Below are positions 43,767 to 53,898 of a stretch of DNA of 64,000 nt, piece by piece. Source of the DNA: Oikopleura dioica (lineage: Eukaryota; Chordata; Appendicularia; Copelata; Oikopleuridae). The DNA lies in assembly GCA_907165135.1 (NCBI GenBank), contig OU015566.1, positions 5,998,157-6,062,156 on the forward strand, written 5' to 3'. The position numbers and the translations under genes are program-made. Below the pieces are notes generated by a model. That model made no database searches. It was not told where the DNA came from and saw only the letters and a list, made by a program, of their open reading frames with translations. Every line of letters starts with the position of its first letter. Within the stretch, counting starts at the first letter, position 1.

Positions 43767-46603
43767 ATGCTGAATGAGAAAAAATCGAGAAAATATGATG
43801 ATTTTAGGATGAGCAACCGACCGACTTTGCACGCGCTTTTCATCGGAATTATTATTGGAATCTTCATCAACAACATTTATTTGACGCTGCCGAAATATCT
43901 TGAGTTTGAAAATGTTAATAGAAAAATCAAAAGCGAGAGAAACCTCGAAATCGCCGAAGAAAACAAAGAACAAGAAGAACTACATATTATTGAAAAAACG
44001 CCAAAAATTGAATATGACTTTTCAACGCCGAGTTTTAAACGAATCGAGGAAGTTTTAAAAAACGACGAGTTCAAGTCGATTTCGGCCTGGGACAAGTCGG
44101 TGCCGAGAGAATTCATGGTCGTCAAAGACTTGTATTCGGAAGATAAGTGCAACTGCAATGATGGATTCATTTACAGCGAGAAAAATACGGTGGATTTTGA
44201 AAATACGTCTGTGAGGAGAAATGAAGATTACAAAAACTATGTTCGAAATCATATTTTTGATTATGTCAAATCGCCGCTGCACGTAACTGGTGCTTTTACG
44301 TGAGTTAAAAATTCTTTTATTGTAAAGCCGGATTTCGAGCATGACAGAAATTTATTTTTAAGGAGGTAGATATCAAGAATCGGGATTTTCTGGCAGATTT
44401 TTCTCCCAATCCTATCATAGTGACCGATGATTTTTTTGTTTTAATAAAGAGTTGAGGCCCTTATCTCGTGCCTATGGAAGGCCGATTTCAAAATTTCCAG
44501 AAAAAAATCGTAAAAAATAGCGTTGAAAACTCGGAAATTGCTAAAAATGACCATTTTCTTGGCAGACTTTTCTCGAAACCCTTATATAGGGCGGAATTTA
44601 TTTTCTTCTGAGAAGTTAGATAAGACCCTTGTCTAGATCCTTTGGAAGCCAGAATTTAAAATTTCAAAAATTCTTTTGAGAAAAAAATCAATTTTCTGTT
44701 ATTCACGATTTTCAACGAAAATATAAAATTTTGAAATTTTATTCAGCAGTATTAAAATCATTCTATAAATGTTCCCAGGGGTTTCTGTTTATATTTTTTG
44801 GACGAAAACTAAGTAATTACTTATTTAATTACTAAAAATTGGTCGATCTATTATAAAACAGGCAAATTTTCGAGATTTTAGAGGCAATTTTGTGAAAAAT
44901 CACGTAGTCCAATCAAAAAATTTTTGCTTACAAGTTTTCTCGTTGACCTCGAAACTATACGTAGAAAAAGTTTGAGGCGAAAAAATGGAAAATTTTTTTT
45001 TTTGATATCTACCTCCTTAAGGTCATCTGAGAGATAAAAAATCCAATATTAGCATATCGCCGATAGGCTTTCGTAGCGACACCCTTAAAAAATTTGCCCT
45101 CGGGGAATATTTAAGCTTTATTATTGGTTTAAAATATTTATGAAATCTTAAGGGTATCAACCCATAATCCACGTTTGAAAACTTGATTCCGACATCATGG
45201 GGGGTCCTTAGGTCAGTTGTAAATTAAGGCCGATCGAATTCGTCTCAGCTGGCTACGAAATCGCCCCAGACGAGTTGTTCTCCCCTCACATCATCATCAA
45301 GCTCCCTTTGGACTGTTTAGTCAGGATCAAATTCGAAAGCACTGTCGGTGAATTTCTGATCGACGGGGAAATCGTCAACCTTGAAAGTTCGGAATCGATG
45401 ACGGTGGAAAAAGCAAATCAGCTTTTGGAGAAAATCATGTATAAATCGAAATTTTACGATGCGAGAATGATCAAAGACATTGTCAAATTTTCCGTTGTCG
45501 AAGGCACTTGTTGACGAAAATTATGTTTTGATAGATTTCCTGGCATTTACAAAGCCACCATGATCGTCAACGAAAGATAAAGTCACGTCGGAAATCAGCT
45601 ACAAAATCTCCTTTCCCGTGACAATCAAGCGCCTCGCCCTGCCGCTGCTAACTTACAGAACTGGCGACAGTATAAATGACCGAGTCACGATTTTGACAAA
45701 GACGCTCTTTCGATATCCTTGCTTGTACCGCTTCCTCGATTCTGTTTTGGAAAAGTATCCTGGAATCACAATCATCGTAGCTGATGACAACCCGGATGAT
45801 ACTTTTGAAGTCATTTCTAGAGAAAAATATCCAAGGAACGGATCCAGTTTCTTGAGTTAAACCCTGAGTAGAAACCTGAGCCAGAGCCCTAAAAGCACTG
45901 CTGAAGCTCTTTCGGAGCCCTGACTCAGGTTTCCACACAGGTTTTCTATCCCTAGAACAAAGAGATCCCCCTAAAAGCGTGAAACAATACAAAATGCCGG
46001 CGGAAGAAGGCTGGTTCGCCGGCCGAGCAATGGCCATTTCCCAAGTGCGAACTGACTACTTCGTCTGGTGCGATGACGACTTCATCTTTTACGAAGAAAG
46101 CGACATGGAATACATGGTCGACGTGCTCGACAAATCAGGCTTCGACATCGTCGGTGGAGGAGTGGACACGCACGAGCGCAACGCTTGGCAGAGCTCGGAT
46201 TTTATCGAAATCAAAACCAGTCCGGAGGGTTTTTGCTACATTCGGAAGCCGTTTCCGACGCTGATTGAGGGTCGCTTGGTGCGGAAAAGCTTCAATCCAT
46301 GTAAGTTACTTTTCACTGTTTTTTTTCACTGAAAATTTCAGCATGTTCGCTACTGTCCAAAAGATGAGCACTCAGAAGAGCGACTCAAACTTTACAACCA
46401 CAGGCGGAATGTTTCTGAGGAAGACAAAGGAGGTGAGAATAGACCAAAAACTTCTATAAACTCTTTCGTCTTAAGCCTTCAACAAGCAGATGAACACCTT
46501 CTGGTTTTACAGAAATCACATGAAGTGCAAGAGGACCGTCCATCTCAAAGAACCGACCAGAAAAAGACGCTCAAGTTTTGATTTTACTGATTATTTTTAT
46601 TAA
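43767..46603 (+). CDS. Beta-1,4-N-acetylgalactosaminyltransferase-like protein
   Basis: Type II Golgi glycosyltransferase. Exons in phase: 43767-44289, 45249-45509, 45577-45846 (or 45855), 45956-46300, 46364-46432 and 46476-46603. One hydrophobic helix lies near the start (LFIGIIIGIFINNIYL). The catalytic core has TIIVADD, GWFAGRAMAISQV and YFVWCDDDF with the DxD metal motif, as in B4GALNT1/2. The C-terminus NTFWFYRNHMKC also matches. The usual stretch with NFFLAR and HxEFFxDGLG between these is missing and only a 63-nt intron lies there, so activity is doubtful. Introns carry a TTAA element, repeat R and family A copy A11. Confidence 0.7.
44358..45020. mobile_element. TTAA-flanked 663-bp element in GalNAcT-like intron 1
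   Basis: TTAA ends enclose perfect 15-bp inverted repeats GGAGGTAGATATCAA and TTGATATCTACCTCC. It ends in the TTAA with which repeat R copy 2 begins, suggesting insertion at that TTAA. Similar length to the elements at 17052 and 41804. Confidence 0.85.
45017..45243. repeat. Dispersed repeat R, copy 2
   Basis: Matches 29046-29285 from TTAAGGTCATCTGAGAG to GGCCGATCGAA with small indels. It ends only a few bases before the acceptor of the next exon. Confidence 0.8.
45851..45955. mobile_element. Family A MITE copy A11 forming a GalNAcT-like intron
   Basis: Starts CTTGAGTTAAACCCTG, then AACCTGAGCCAGAGCCC; ends GCCCTGACTCAGG, CACACAGG and ATCCCTAG. The final AG of the element is the splice acceptor used to keep phase. 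The donor GT is at 45847 or 45856. Confidence 0.75.
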
Positions 46604-46869
46604 GCGGAATCAAGTTCAGTATTTATCATCCTGCCAATAGCTTCTGAATAAAAAGAAAGAGAGAGTTAAAAAAAACGTGACAAATTTGCTTTTCCCGAGA
46701 AAATTCTCTTTGTACGACAATGTTATGGCAAATTGTCATTGTCGACGTAAACTCTTGGTCCGGCAAGTTGATATCGGTAGCATGAAGCACTCTTAATTTT
46801 CAAGTGGATGATCACGTGTAACGACCAGCTGTTTATCTAGTTTTTTGAAAGAGCGGGAGGACTTTATTG

Positions 46870-47165
46870 TTAAAAATCGTGGTAGATAATGACTCGAACA
46901 CTCGAACTTGGTACGGGGGTTAGTTCAGTTATACGCAGGGTGGTTGCTTCAAATGTTGTTATGATCGTTGATACGGCGGTTCCTTCAGTTGTTGGTACGG
47001 TTGTTTGAACGGAGCCTAATTCAGTCGTCGGTACGGTCGTTGGTACAGTGGTTTGTTCAATTTTTGTTTCGGTCGTCAATTCGGTCGTTTGTTCAGTCGT
47101 TAGTTCTGTCGTTGGTACGGGGGTTGTTTCAGTTATTGGCTTGGTCGTTGTTTGAGTTACGGCAA
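46870..47165 (-). CDS. Thr-rich mucin-like fragment, hypothetical
   Basis: The minus frame encodes about 95 residues of degenerate TTxxPTTE repeats, ending VRVIIYHDF and stop. The repeat unit at DNA level is about 12-24 nt with many substitutions, so the frame has been kept open through divergence. No signal peptide exon or upstream exon could be joined. It may be the 3' exon of a mucin-like gene or a lone remnant. Confidence 0.35.
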
Positions 47166-48089
47166 CAGTTGAAACGCAATATCATATGAATAAAGGAATA
47201 TAGGCAAAGAATTTGATTAACCTGACCCAATCCCTGGTCACTTTGCTATTGAATCATCCCGGCATTTGCGAATGCCAATATAGTTATTTTCCTCTTTTGT
47301 GGACATTTTTTGTCCCAAATTTTCACAAAAATGTCCACAAAAGTGGGCAACAGTCTTCCAAAAAATGTCCCGCTGTAGGGGCTTAAAATTTTTCTTCGAT
47401 AAAATTTTCTTCGAAAAATGGCAAATTTCATCATTGAACCGCATTTTTTGCCTTTTTTTTACCATTTTTGGTCAATTAAACAGTAAAAGCCATTGATTTT
47501 TTATAAAAAAATCCTGATTTTAAAAAAAATGTATTCCTATAAAAATAATGAAAACTCGCATGACGATGCAAAATCCTATCATGTAATATATTTTCTTGCA
47601 TTTTATATCATAATATAAATAGCGCATCCGATGGCAAGCGAGAGCTAAAAAAATTCTAAAACTTGACTTCTCCAATCTGTATGTTGTCGTGATCTGGAAG
47701 AAACGATATATTTTAAGCCAGCATATCTCTAAGTCATTGCTTTAGAAAGACGAAAATTAAGAAGATTTAAATTTTAAAAAACGAATTATTTGACAAATAA
47801 TTGACGAACAACTAGATAAATGCTCCAGCTCTAATAATAAAGTCTGCTCAGAGCAGCTCAACTACCTTGAAAAAATGAATTTTGATGCAGTAAGAGGGGT
47901 AAGAAAGAAAAAAAAAAACTATAAATAAGGCTTATGTTACTAAAAATTGGCAAAATCTCGGCATTTCTGGTCCGTTTTTGCGATAAAAAAATTTTATTTT
48001 CATATTTTTCACTTTAAGGGGGGTCGAGTTAAACGGTAAGAGTCGATATTTGCACTTTTTGATTTTTGAGATTTTTGACAATATGTTAT

Positions 48090-48196
48090 CCTGGTTTGGT
48101 AAAAATCATGGTTTGGTAAAATTTCTGATTTGGTAAGACTTCGGAAACTTTACCAAACCAGGATTTCTACCAAACCAGGAATTTTACCAAACCAGG
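48090..48196. repeat. Hairpin of TTTACCAAACCAGG units
   Basis: Three CCTGGTTTGGTAAA-type units on the left are mirrored by three TTTACCAAACCAGG-type units on the right around a short GACTTCGG loop. It is both a direct repeat and a large foldback. Confidence 0.75.
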
Positions 48197-48878
48197 AAAC
48201 CCAATGTAACTTACAGTCTGTTAGTCCCCATTAACCTTCAGATTTTAAACTCTTCTTTAAATTCTATATCCGAGGTCTGACCTTTTTTATTTTGTTGTCG
48301 ACAGATCGAACCCCTGGAGATCTCTTGAAATCATCAAAAACAAACGTTTTCTAGCGACATGTTTCTAGGAGGGTTTCATGCTCAGCCAAATTAGTGCATC
48401 CCGTGGTCAGCCGTCTTAATGCTTAGCCAAAATTTGTGGAATAACTGAATAGCGCCGCCCAACGCCGCCCGATGTTGCAGTTGTCGAAGATTTCCGGCCT
48501 TTTTATGAGGATTTTTGCTCTCTCATCAACATTATCATTCTTGTAAATTTAAATAGTCGTACCATCAGAGAATGAAAAACTTATAATTTCGGGTGTCAGT
48601 ACCGAAATTCTCCTGACCCATTTCGGCCATAAATTGATAAACTTGGTAAAAAGACTTAGACTTAGTAAGAAAAGGTTCATATTTTTCTCCCTTTATTTAT
48701 GCCAACAACTCTGTCTATAATTTCGACAGAGCGCCCAAACAAAAAATGACTTAGTAAAAAGCTCTTTAGTCCATCGAGCGGGCAGCTTGCTACTGCCGTT
48801 TTTTCCATATAAATCGAATTCTGTTTTGTTTAGAATTATCATTTTTAAGAAGAAAAATCCAGTTCTTTCGAAAGGAGA

Positions 48879-49964
48879 ATGAGGGTAAAAGAAGATGAAG
48901 ATTTTCAGATTTTTAACCAAGTTTAGATATTTCCGTCGGTACTTCTAGCTGCTCTGAATGCTCAGTCTAATCCCGAGACTGCCTGGACCACCATCCAAGT
49001 TGTGTACAACCAGCTTTACGATGGATTGCTAGCCGTCTACGCCGACAAAAACATCCCAGCTCATAAAAAGGCAAATCGCCTCGCTGACTTTTTTAACAAA
49101 GTCAGCAAGCTCCCTGATCGAGTTCTCGAATCATGCAGCGATTACGCTGGATCCGGTGATCCAAATGACTTCGTCGCGCCGCTCTACGATGATGAAGATA
49201 TTTGCGATTCCATAAACAGTTTCATCGCATCCATCCAGAGCTTCAACCATGCCTTTGCCTGCAACGATGGGATCGCAGCTCCGCCAAAGATGAAAAGACT
49301 TCTTTGGCGGCAACGAAAGATGCTTTTTACTAGGAAGTTTAAACAGCTTCAGTGTTACCTGTCTGAGCCACCAACTGAGCCGCCAACTGAGCCACCAACG
49401 GAGCCATCGTGCGCAACTGATCCCTGTGATGGAATCTCTGAATGTACCACCTTCATTAATGGCTGTTCGCGCGCACCAGTCAGCAACACTGTATCAAGTG
49501 CGATCTCCGCTTCTCCAAGCTACAGAATCTCGGTCGACGTTCTTTGCGACTCTTCTATGGGAGTCGACGATGAGTGGAAGAACATCATCCGAGTCGGCGA
49601 TGGTGGAGAAGAAGATCTTCCAGGCAATCGACAATTTGCAATCTGGAGACATCCTAACGAGGCGAATTTGCTTCAAGTCGTCGTCAATGATGGAAGTCAT
49701 TTTAGAAATTGGGTCGACAGGCAATTCCGTTGCACTGAAGGCCAATGGAATACGTACACCGTTGTCCAGCATCAGAATTTCGAGGCGACAGGGGTTTCCT
49801 ACACTCTCTTGATCGATGGCTTTCTGTTTCTTGCCGGCTCCTATTCTGCCGCGGAAACTCCTTCAGGAACTGATCAGTTTGCGTACTACTCTGACTGGGG
49901 AGTCGCCGGCTCATCCTACCTTGTCAAGAACTTCTTTTATCAAAAGCTTTACTTTAACTCCTAA
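48879..49964 (+). CDS. Secreted matrix-like protein with PPTE linker and beta-sandwich end
   Basis: Two exons: 48879-48884 (ATG AGG only) and 48927-49964, 347 residues. The second exon begins IFPSVLLAALNAQ, completing the signal peptide. Residues to about 140 form a helical domain (VYNQLYDGLL, SCSDY, DICDSI, FACNDG) shared with the 38 and 50 kb genes. Then come a linker of EPPT repeats and a Cys motif CATDPCDGISEC. The last 170 residues look like a LamG or ConA-type beta-sandwich (YRISVDVLCDS, QFAIWRH, YTLLIDGFLF). Stop at 49962. It is convergent with the CUB gene. A house or matrix role is inferred. Confidence 0.75.
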
Positions 49965-50167
49965 GCGTGTATGAAGAACATTGTCGGACTCATCTTCTTT
50001 GAAATTCGTTGCTTTCGATATTTGTCTCTCCCTTTCCCTTTTATTATTTAATAAATTGGTGAAAAAACTCGCATAATTTTTGAAATTTCGTTAATTTATA
50101 TCTGGACAGAGAATTAACAAATGAATGCTTCAATTTTCATTTTGATTTCAGAAATAATAATTGTTCA

Positions 50168-52186
50168 CTAACAGTCATCGTCCAATTTCTGCGAAAGCTG
50201 CGCTATCTTATTCGCTTGATGGTTGAGGCGAATTAAAGTCGATCTCGGATTTTCAACTCCGTCCATGCACAAGAAATTGTCGAAAAACTGCCGGGCGTTT
50301 TCAGCAAAGCTCGCTAAATTTTCGCATTTCGATTTTGACTCATCAAACTCGCTGAAATCGAAGGACTGGTATTTTGGCTGATGGAAGCCCCATTCACAGT
50401 CGCCCTCGTTTTGGAAAAAATCTTCGGAAAGAATGATGCTTTTCCAGAATCGTTGAAGTCCGTCGGTTTTCCACGGGCGGGAGCCGCGGAATTTCATCTG
50501 GTAGACGAGCTGATTGTAGAAGCTCTAAAATGAAGGATTCGACTTTTTTGAATTTTGGATCCTAGATTTCCTAAAATGGGAGCAGAACCAAAGAAAGGGA
50601 GTTATTTTCCGGATCTTGGTTTTGATTGGCCGGTTGGCCAAATACAGCAATCTTATTGGTAATCCAAAAATGCACTTCCCTTTTTTGGTTCCGTCCTAAA
50701 AGGCCGGTTTTACCTCCATGTGAGCATGAAACGCCGCGGCACTTTCAAGAGGGCCGAAGGTTATCTGACCATCAGGGTTCTCGACGGATTCCCAAGTGAA
50801 CGCAAAGCCTTTGTATCGAGCCTTTCCGTCGGATCTGAACACCACTTCTGTTGAATCGGAGTGAATCAACACTGATTTTGGAGGAATTCTCTTCGAGCCA
50901 AAGGACAAATGTCTTTTCGACTCGTCGCCGCAGTGTTTTCTTCCGTTGATGGAGAGCCAGTTTGTGCCGCAATCGCGGCTATTCTGGATATCGAAACTCT
51001 CGAAATTGATTTTGATGATATTTCCTGGCTCGGCGTTCAGATAGTAGCTTCAAATTCAAATAGCGTTCATAAATGAAATCAAAACTGAAAACTACCGGCA
51101 GGTGGTGTCCTCTTTATATGGTTCTTGGTAGAAAGGGCTAGTGATTCTTCCAGATCCAGACTGAGTTTCTTCACAAACCAAAGGTCGTCCCTTTTCAATT
51201 CGCAGCTTGAATCCTCTCAAAACGACGCTGTAGTCGGTCACAAAATTGATTGTTGCTTTGTTTCCAACAACCTAAAAACAGATAAAACGAATTTTCAAAA
51301 GTCATTTTTTTTCTTACAAAAATCGGATCGTAGAAGCCGTTATCCCAGAAACTACTATCGCTACCCCCCCAGTAACTACTATCGTAGTTACTTCCATCGT
51401 CGTAGTAAGAGTCGTAAGAAGAGCTGTGGGATCGACGTTTTCTCCTCGCAGAGCTGCTGATAGAAGGTTTAAAATTCTTGTAAGAATTTTCTTATTTATT
51501 GAATGATGAACCCTTCCTCAAAGCTAACGAGGTCGTCGACGCCGTCGTCGGTGTAGTTGTCGTTGTTGTCTGCTCTGTTGTTGTCGTTGTTCCGCCAAAG
51601 GTTGTTGTTGTCGTTCCTCCAAAGGTTGTCGCATCAGTTGATGAAATGTAGTCAGAGGTCGAGTAACCCGCGGTGGTATCTGAAAAGAAACTTGAAAATT
51701 TGTTTTCAATAATAAATGGCCAAGAAAAATCCAAAAAACGAAATTTCGGAGAATTTTTTGTCATGAGGAAAATTTTAACTTACAAATGTAGTTGGAAGTG
51801 TAAATATAGTCCGCATCTTGATTTCCGCAAAATTCGTAGTTGGCATTCGTAGTTTCATCAATGATGGTCAGCGAGTCGTAAGGGCAGCCGCTGACTCCTT
51901 CGAGCTCGAAGAAATCCGGATGGATGTAGAAGTCGCGGACGCCTGGAATCTCGATCTCCCAAGTACAGTTGAGATTGTTAAAGTAGTGGCCTGGGTCGTC
52001 GAAGCCGGGGGAAACAATGAAGCCGGCATCGGTAATTCTCCCACCGCAGGGGATTCTTGCTGCTCCAGCTTCTTGGACAAAATGTCCGTTTTTCTTGGCC
52101 TTAGCATGGGCGACCGCGAGAATTCCAGCGGAGATCTAAAGAAGAAATGATTACTTATTTTTCAGCAAAAAAAACTTTACCTTCAT
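50168..52186 (-). CDS. Secreted CUB-domain matrix-like protein
   Basis: Minus-strand exons in phase: 52186-52181 (ATG AAG only), 52135-51784, 51679-51529, 51456-51318, 51271-51096, 51047-50714 and 50524-50168. The signal peptide is ISAGILAVAHA. The first CUB-like domain has IPCGGRITDAGFIVSPGF, NCTWEIEIPG and CGN. A Thr linker (TTTTTFGGTTTTTEQ) and a basic ARRKRRSH site that could be furin-cleaved follow, then a Tyr/Ser/Asp-rich SSYDSYYDDGSNYDSS. A second CUB-like domain has LVCEETQSGSGRITSP and CGTNWLSING. The C-terminal helical domain (FLCMDG) is shared with neighbours. Ends KLDDDC. Extracellular matrix or house protein by inference. Confidence 0.8.
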
Positions 52187-52588
52187 ATCGAAGATTCTCT
52201 ATTTAAACGATCATCGATCAAGTTCCGCTTTTAAAGCTTTTGCCACGTTTGGTGGTGAATCGTATTTGACATGAAAGATTTCATAGCATCTTTCCCACAA
52301 AAAGTAAGCATTGAATCTGAGATTTAGCGATGCGCTTACACTTGACAGCTAAAACAGGAGAAAGACCGAGCTTTTTGTGGAGAAACGCAGCAGAGTTCGC
52401 TAGGAAAAAATAAATAAGTTTTAGAAATTAGATCAGAGAAATTAATTCGCAAAAATTTAAAGTATCAATTTCGCTCGAAAAGACTTGTCAAGCCGTAATT
52501 CTTTTAAGAAATAATTAGCAAGCTGCAAAAGTTAGATAAGAAATATTTATCAGAAAAAAAAACATTGTCAAAATATTTTTGTCAATTT
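52187..52588. other. Promoter side of the CUB gene
   Basis: No coding exon or repeat supported. It should contain the CUB gene promoter and the 3' flank of the next minus-strand gene. Confidence 0.35.
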
Positions 52589-53072
52589 TTATTTCTTATT
52601 GAAGTTGTCAGGATTGATAGTGAAGGTTCTGTTCTGATCATCATTGTACTTTGACAAAGACGATTTTGGAAAATCTTCTCTGGATGAGGAAAGACAAATT
52701 GGTCGAATTCTTCCCTTCTCTTTCTTAGTATTCTGTTTGGTATTTGTTGAATTCATTTTATTCCTTGGGTCTCTGGTATCGAAGGAATCCTCATACTCGT
52801 TAAAATCAGTATCATTGAAAGTTTCTTCTTCTTCAGAATAATCTATTCTTTAAAGTGTACTCCTAGAACTTAACCTGAGTCTGAAGCTAAAAAAATCGCA
52901 TGAGCATGGCGGTTTTTCTTGCGCTCTCGTCCTTTATCCACCTTCTTGCTGCTCTGCCGAATAGCTTTGTCCCAGTACTTATTCCCCCAATGAGCCGGAC
53001 GTCTCTTAGTCAAATCTTCAATAGAAGAAAAAAAAATAACGTTTACATCACCAGTTGGTCCCTGAAGTTCAT
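52589..53072 (-). CDS. Small basic/acidic protein, unrecognised
   Basis: Three exons in phase on the minus strand: 53072-53052, 53004-52875 and 52842-52589, 134 residues. The start MNFRDQLRRPAHWGNKYW leads to a Lys/Arg-rich part (KKVDKGRERKKNRHAHA), then an acidic part (DYSEEETFNDTDFNEYEDS) and a basic Ser-rich end closing NPDNFNKK. No signal peptide. The charge pattern suggests a nuclear protein. Introns are very short (32-47 nt). Family not recognised. Confidence 0.6.
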
Positions 53073-53898
53073 TCTTGATATTTTCAAGTTGATAAAAATC
53101 AGTCACATCGTAACTGTTTTTTGGTTTTTGTTTTTTTGGTTTAGACTGCTACCAAAAATATATAATAAAAACCATTCCTATCGTACTTCGGATTATTCAT
53201 TCTTCCCCGCTCACGATCATTATCTCGTCCAGGAAAGCGTTTTCTCTGCATTTTTGTGGTTCTTCACTGAAGGGTCTTCTGTCTAAAAAGGTGTTTGAAT
53301 AATATTTCCTGATTCACAAGCGTATTTACTCAAGCGTAGTTGCCGTTTACCCAAGTCGTTGAGGATAAAGTAGGATCCTTTTTTACTATCAGATTTTGTG
53401 AGGACAAAAATAGTTTCGGCCTATAAGATAGCCTCAAGGGGGCAGTAAAAGGGGATATGTCTATTGCTATATTATAAATAACATAATTATGGGTGGATGA
53501 AAATCCCGTTTGTTTTCGTAAGATCTATAGCAGTATTTGACTTCTCAGCAGTTAAATGATGAACTCTTATGGCGTAGAATAATTCAAATGATCAAATGAT
53601 CTGCGCAAAATTAAGACAGCCGATCATAGAAGTCCCTCGCAATCATTGAAATTTTAATCGAGGCCCAGTTAAACGAACATGCTAAATATTCAATCAAACC
53701 GATGGCGCAAGCTCACTTCCTCTCAAATCCCAAGGGATAAGGTTTGTGGAACTCTTTTCAATCAAAATGATTTCTTGAGCGAAGTCCCTTTTGACATGAT
53801 TCTAAAAACTTGTCCTTTGAAGAGTCAAAAATAAGCGTTTTTTTCGGAGAAATTCAATTAGAGATAGAGGCTTTTAGAGAAGAAAGAAACTTGCCTAA
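53073..53898. other. Intergenic spacer, divergent promoters
   Basis: Lies between the small minus-strand gene and the TMEM26-like gene. A CACAAGCG..CAAGCG duplication occurs at 53316-53338. Nothing else supported. Confidence 0.35.

Larger units (their letters stand above)
46604..48878. other. Spacer with a Thr-rich coding-like stretch and a hairpin
   Basis: 46870-47190 reads on the minus strand as TTVPTTE repeats (mucin-like), listed separately. A hairpin lies at 48090-48196. A smaller inverted repeat around TGTGGACATTTTT is at 47298-47342. No other gene supported. Confidence 0.4.

Noticed and set aside
43767-46603. Initial reading of the GalNAcT-like gene as a frame-disrupted pseudogene
   Set aside because: Alternative canonical GT-AG sites (donor after 44289, acceptors at 45576 and 46363) put all exons in phase; only the missing internal region remains odd.
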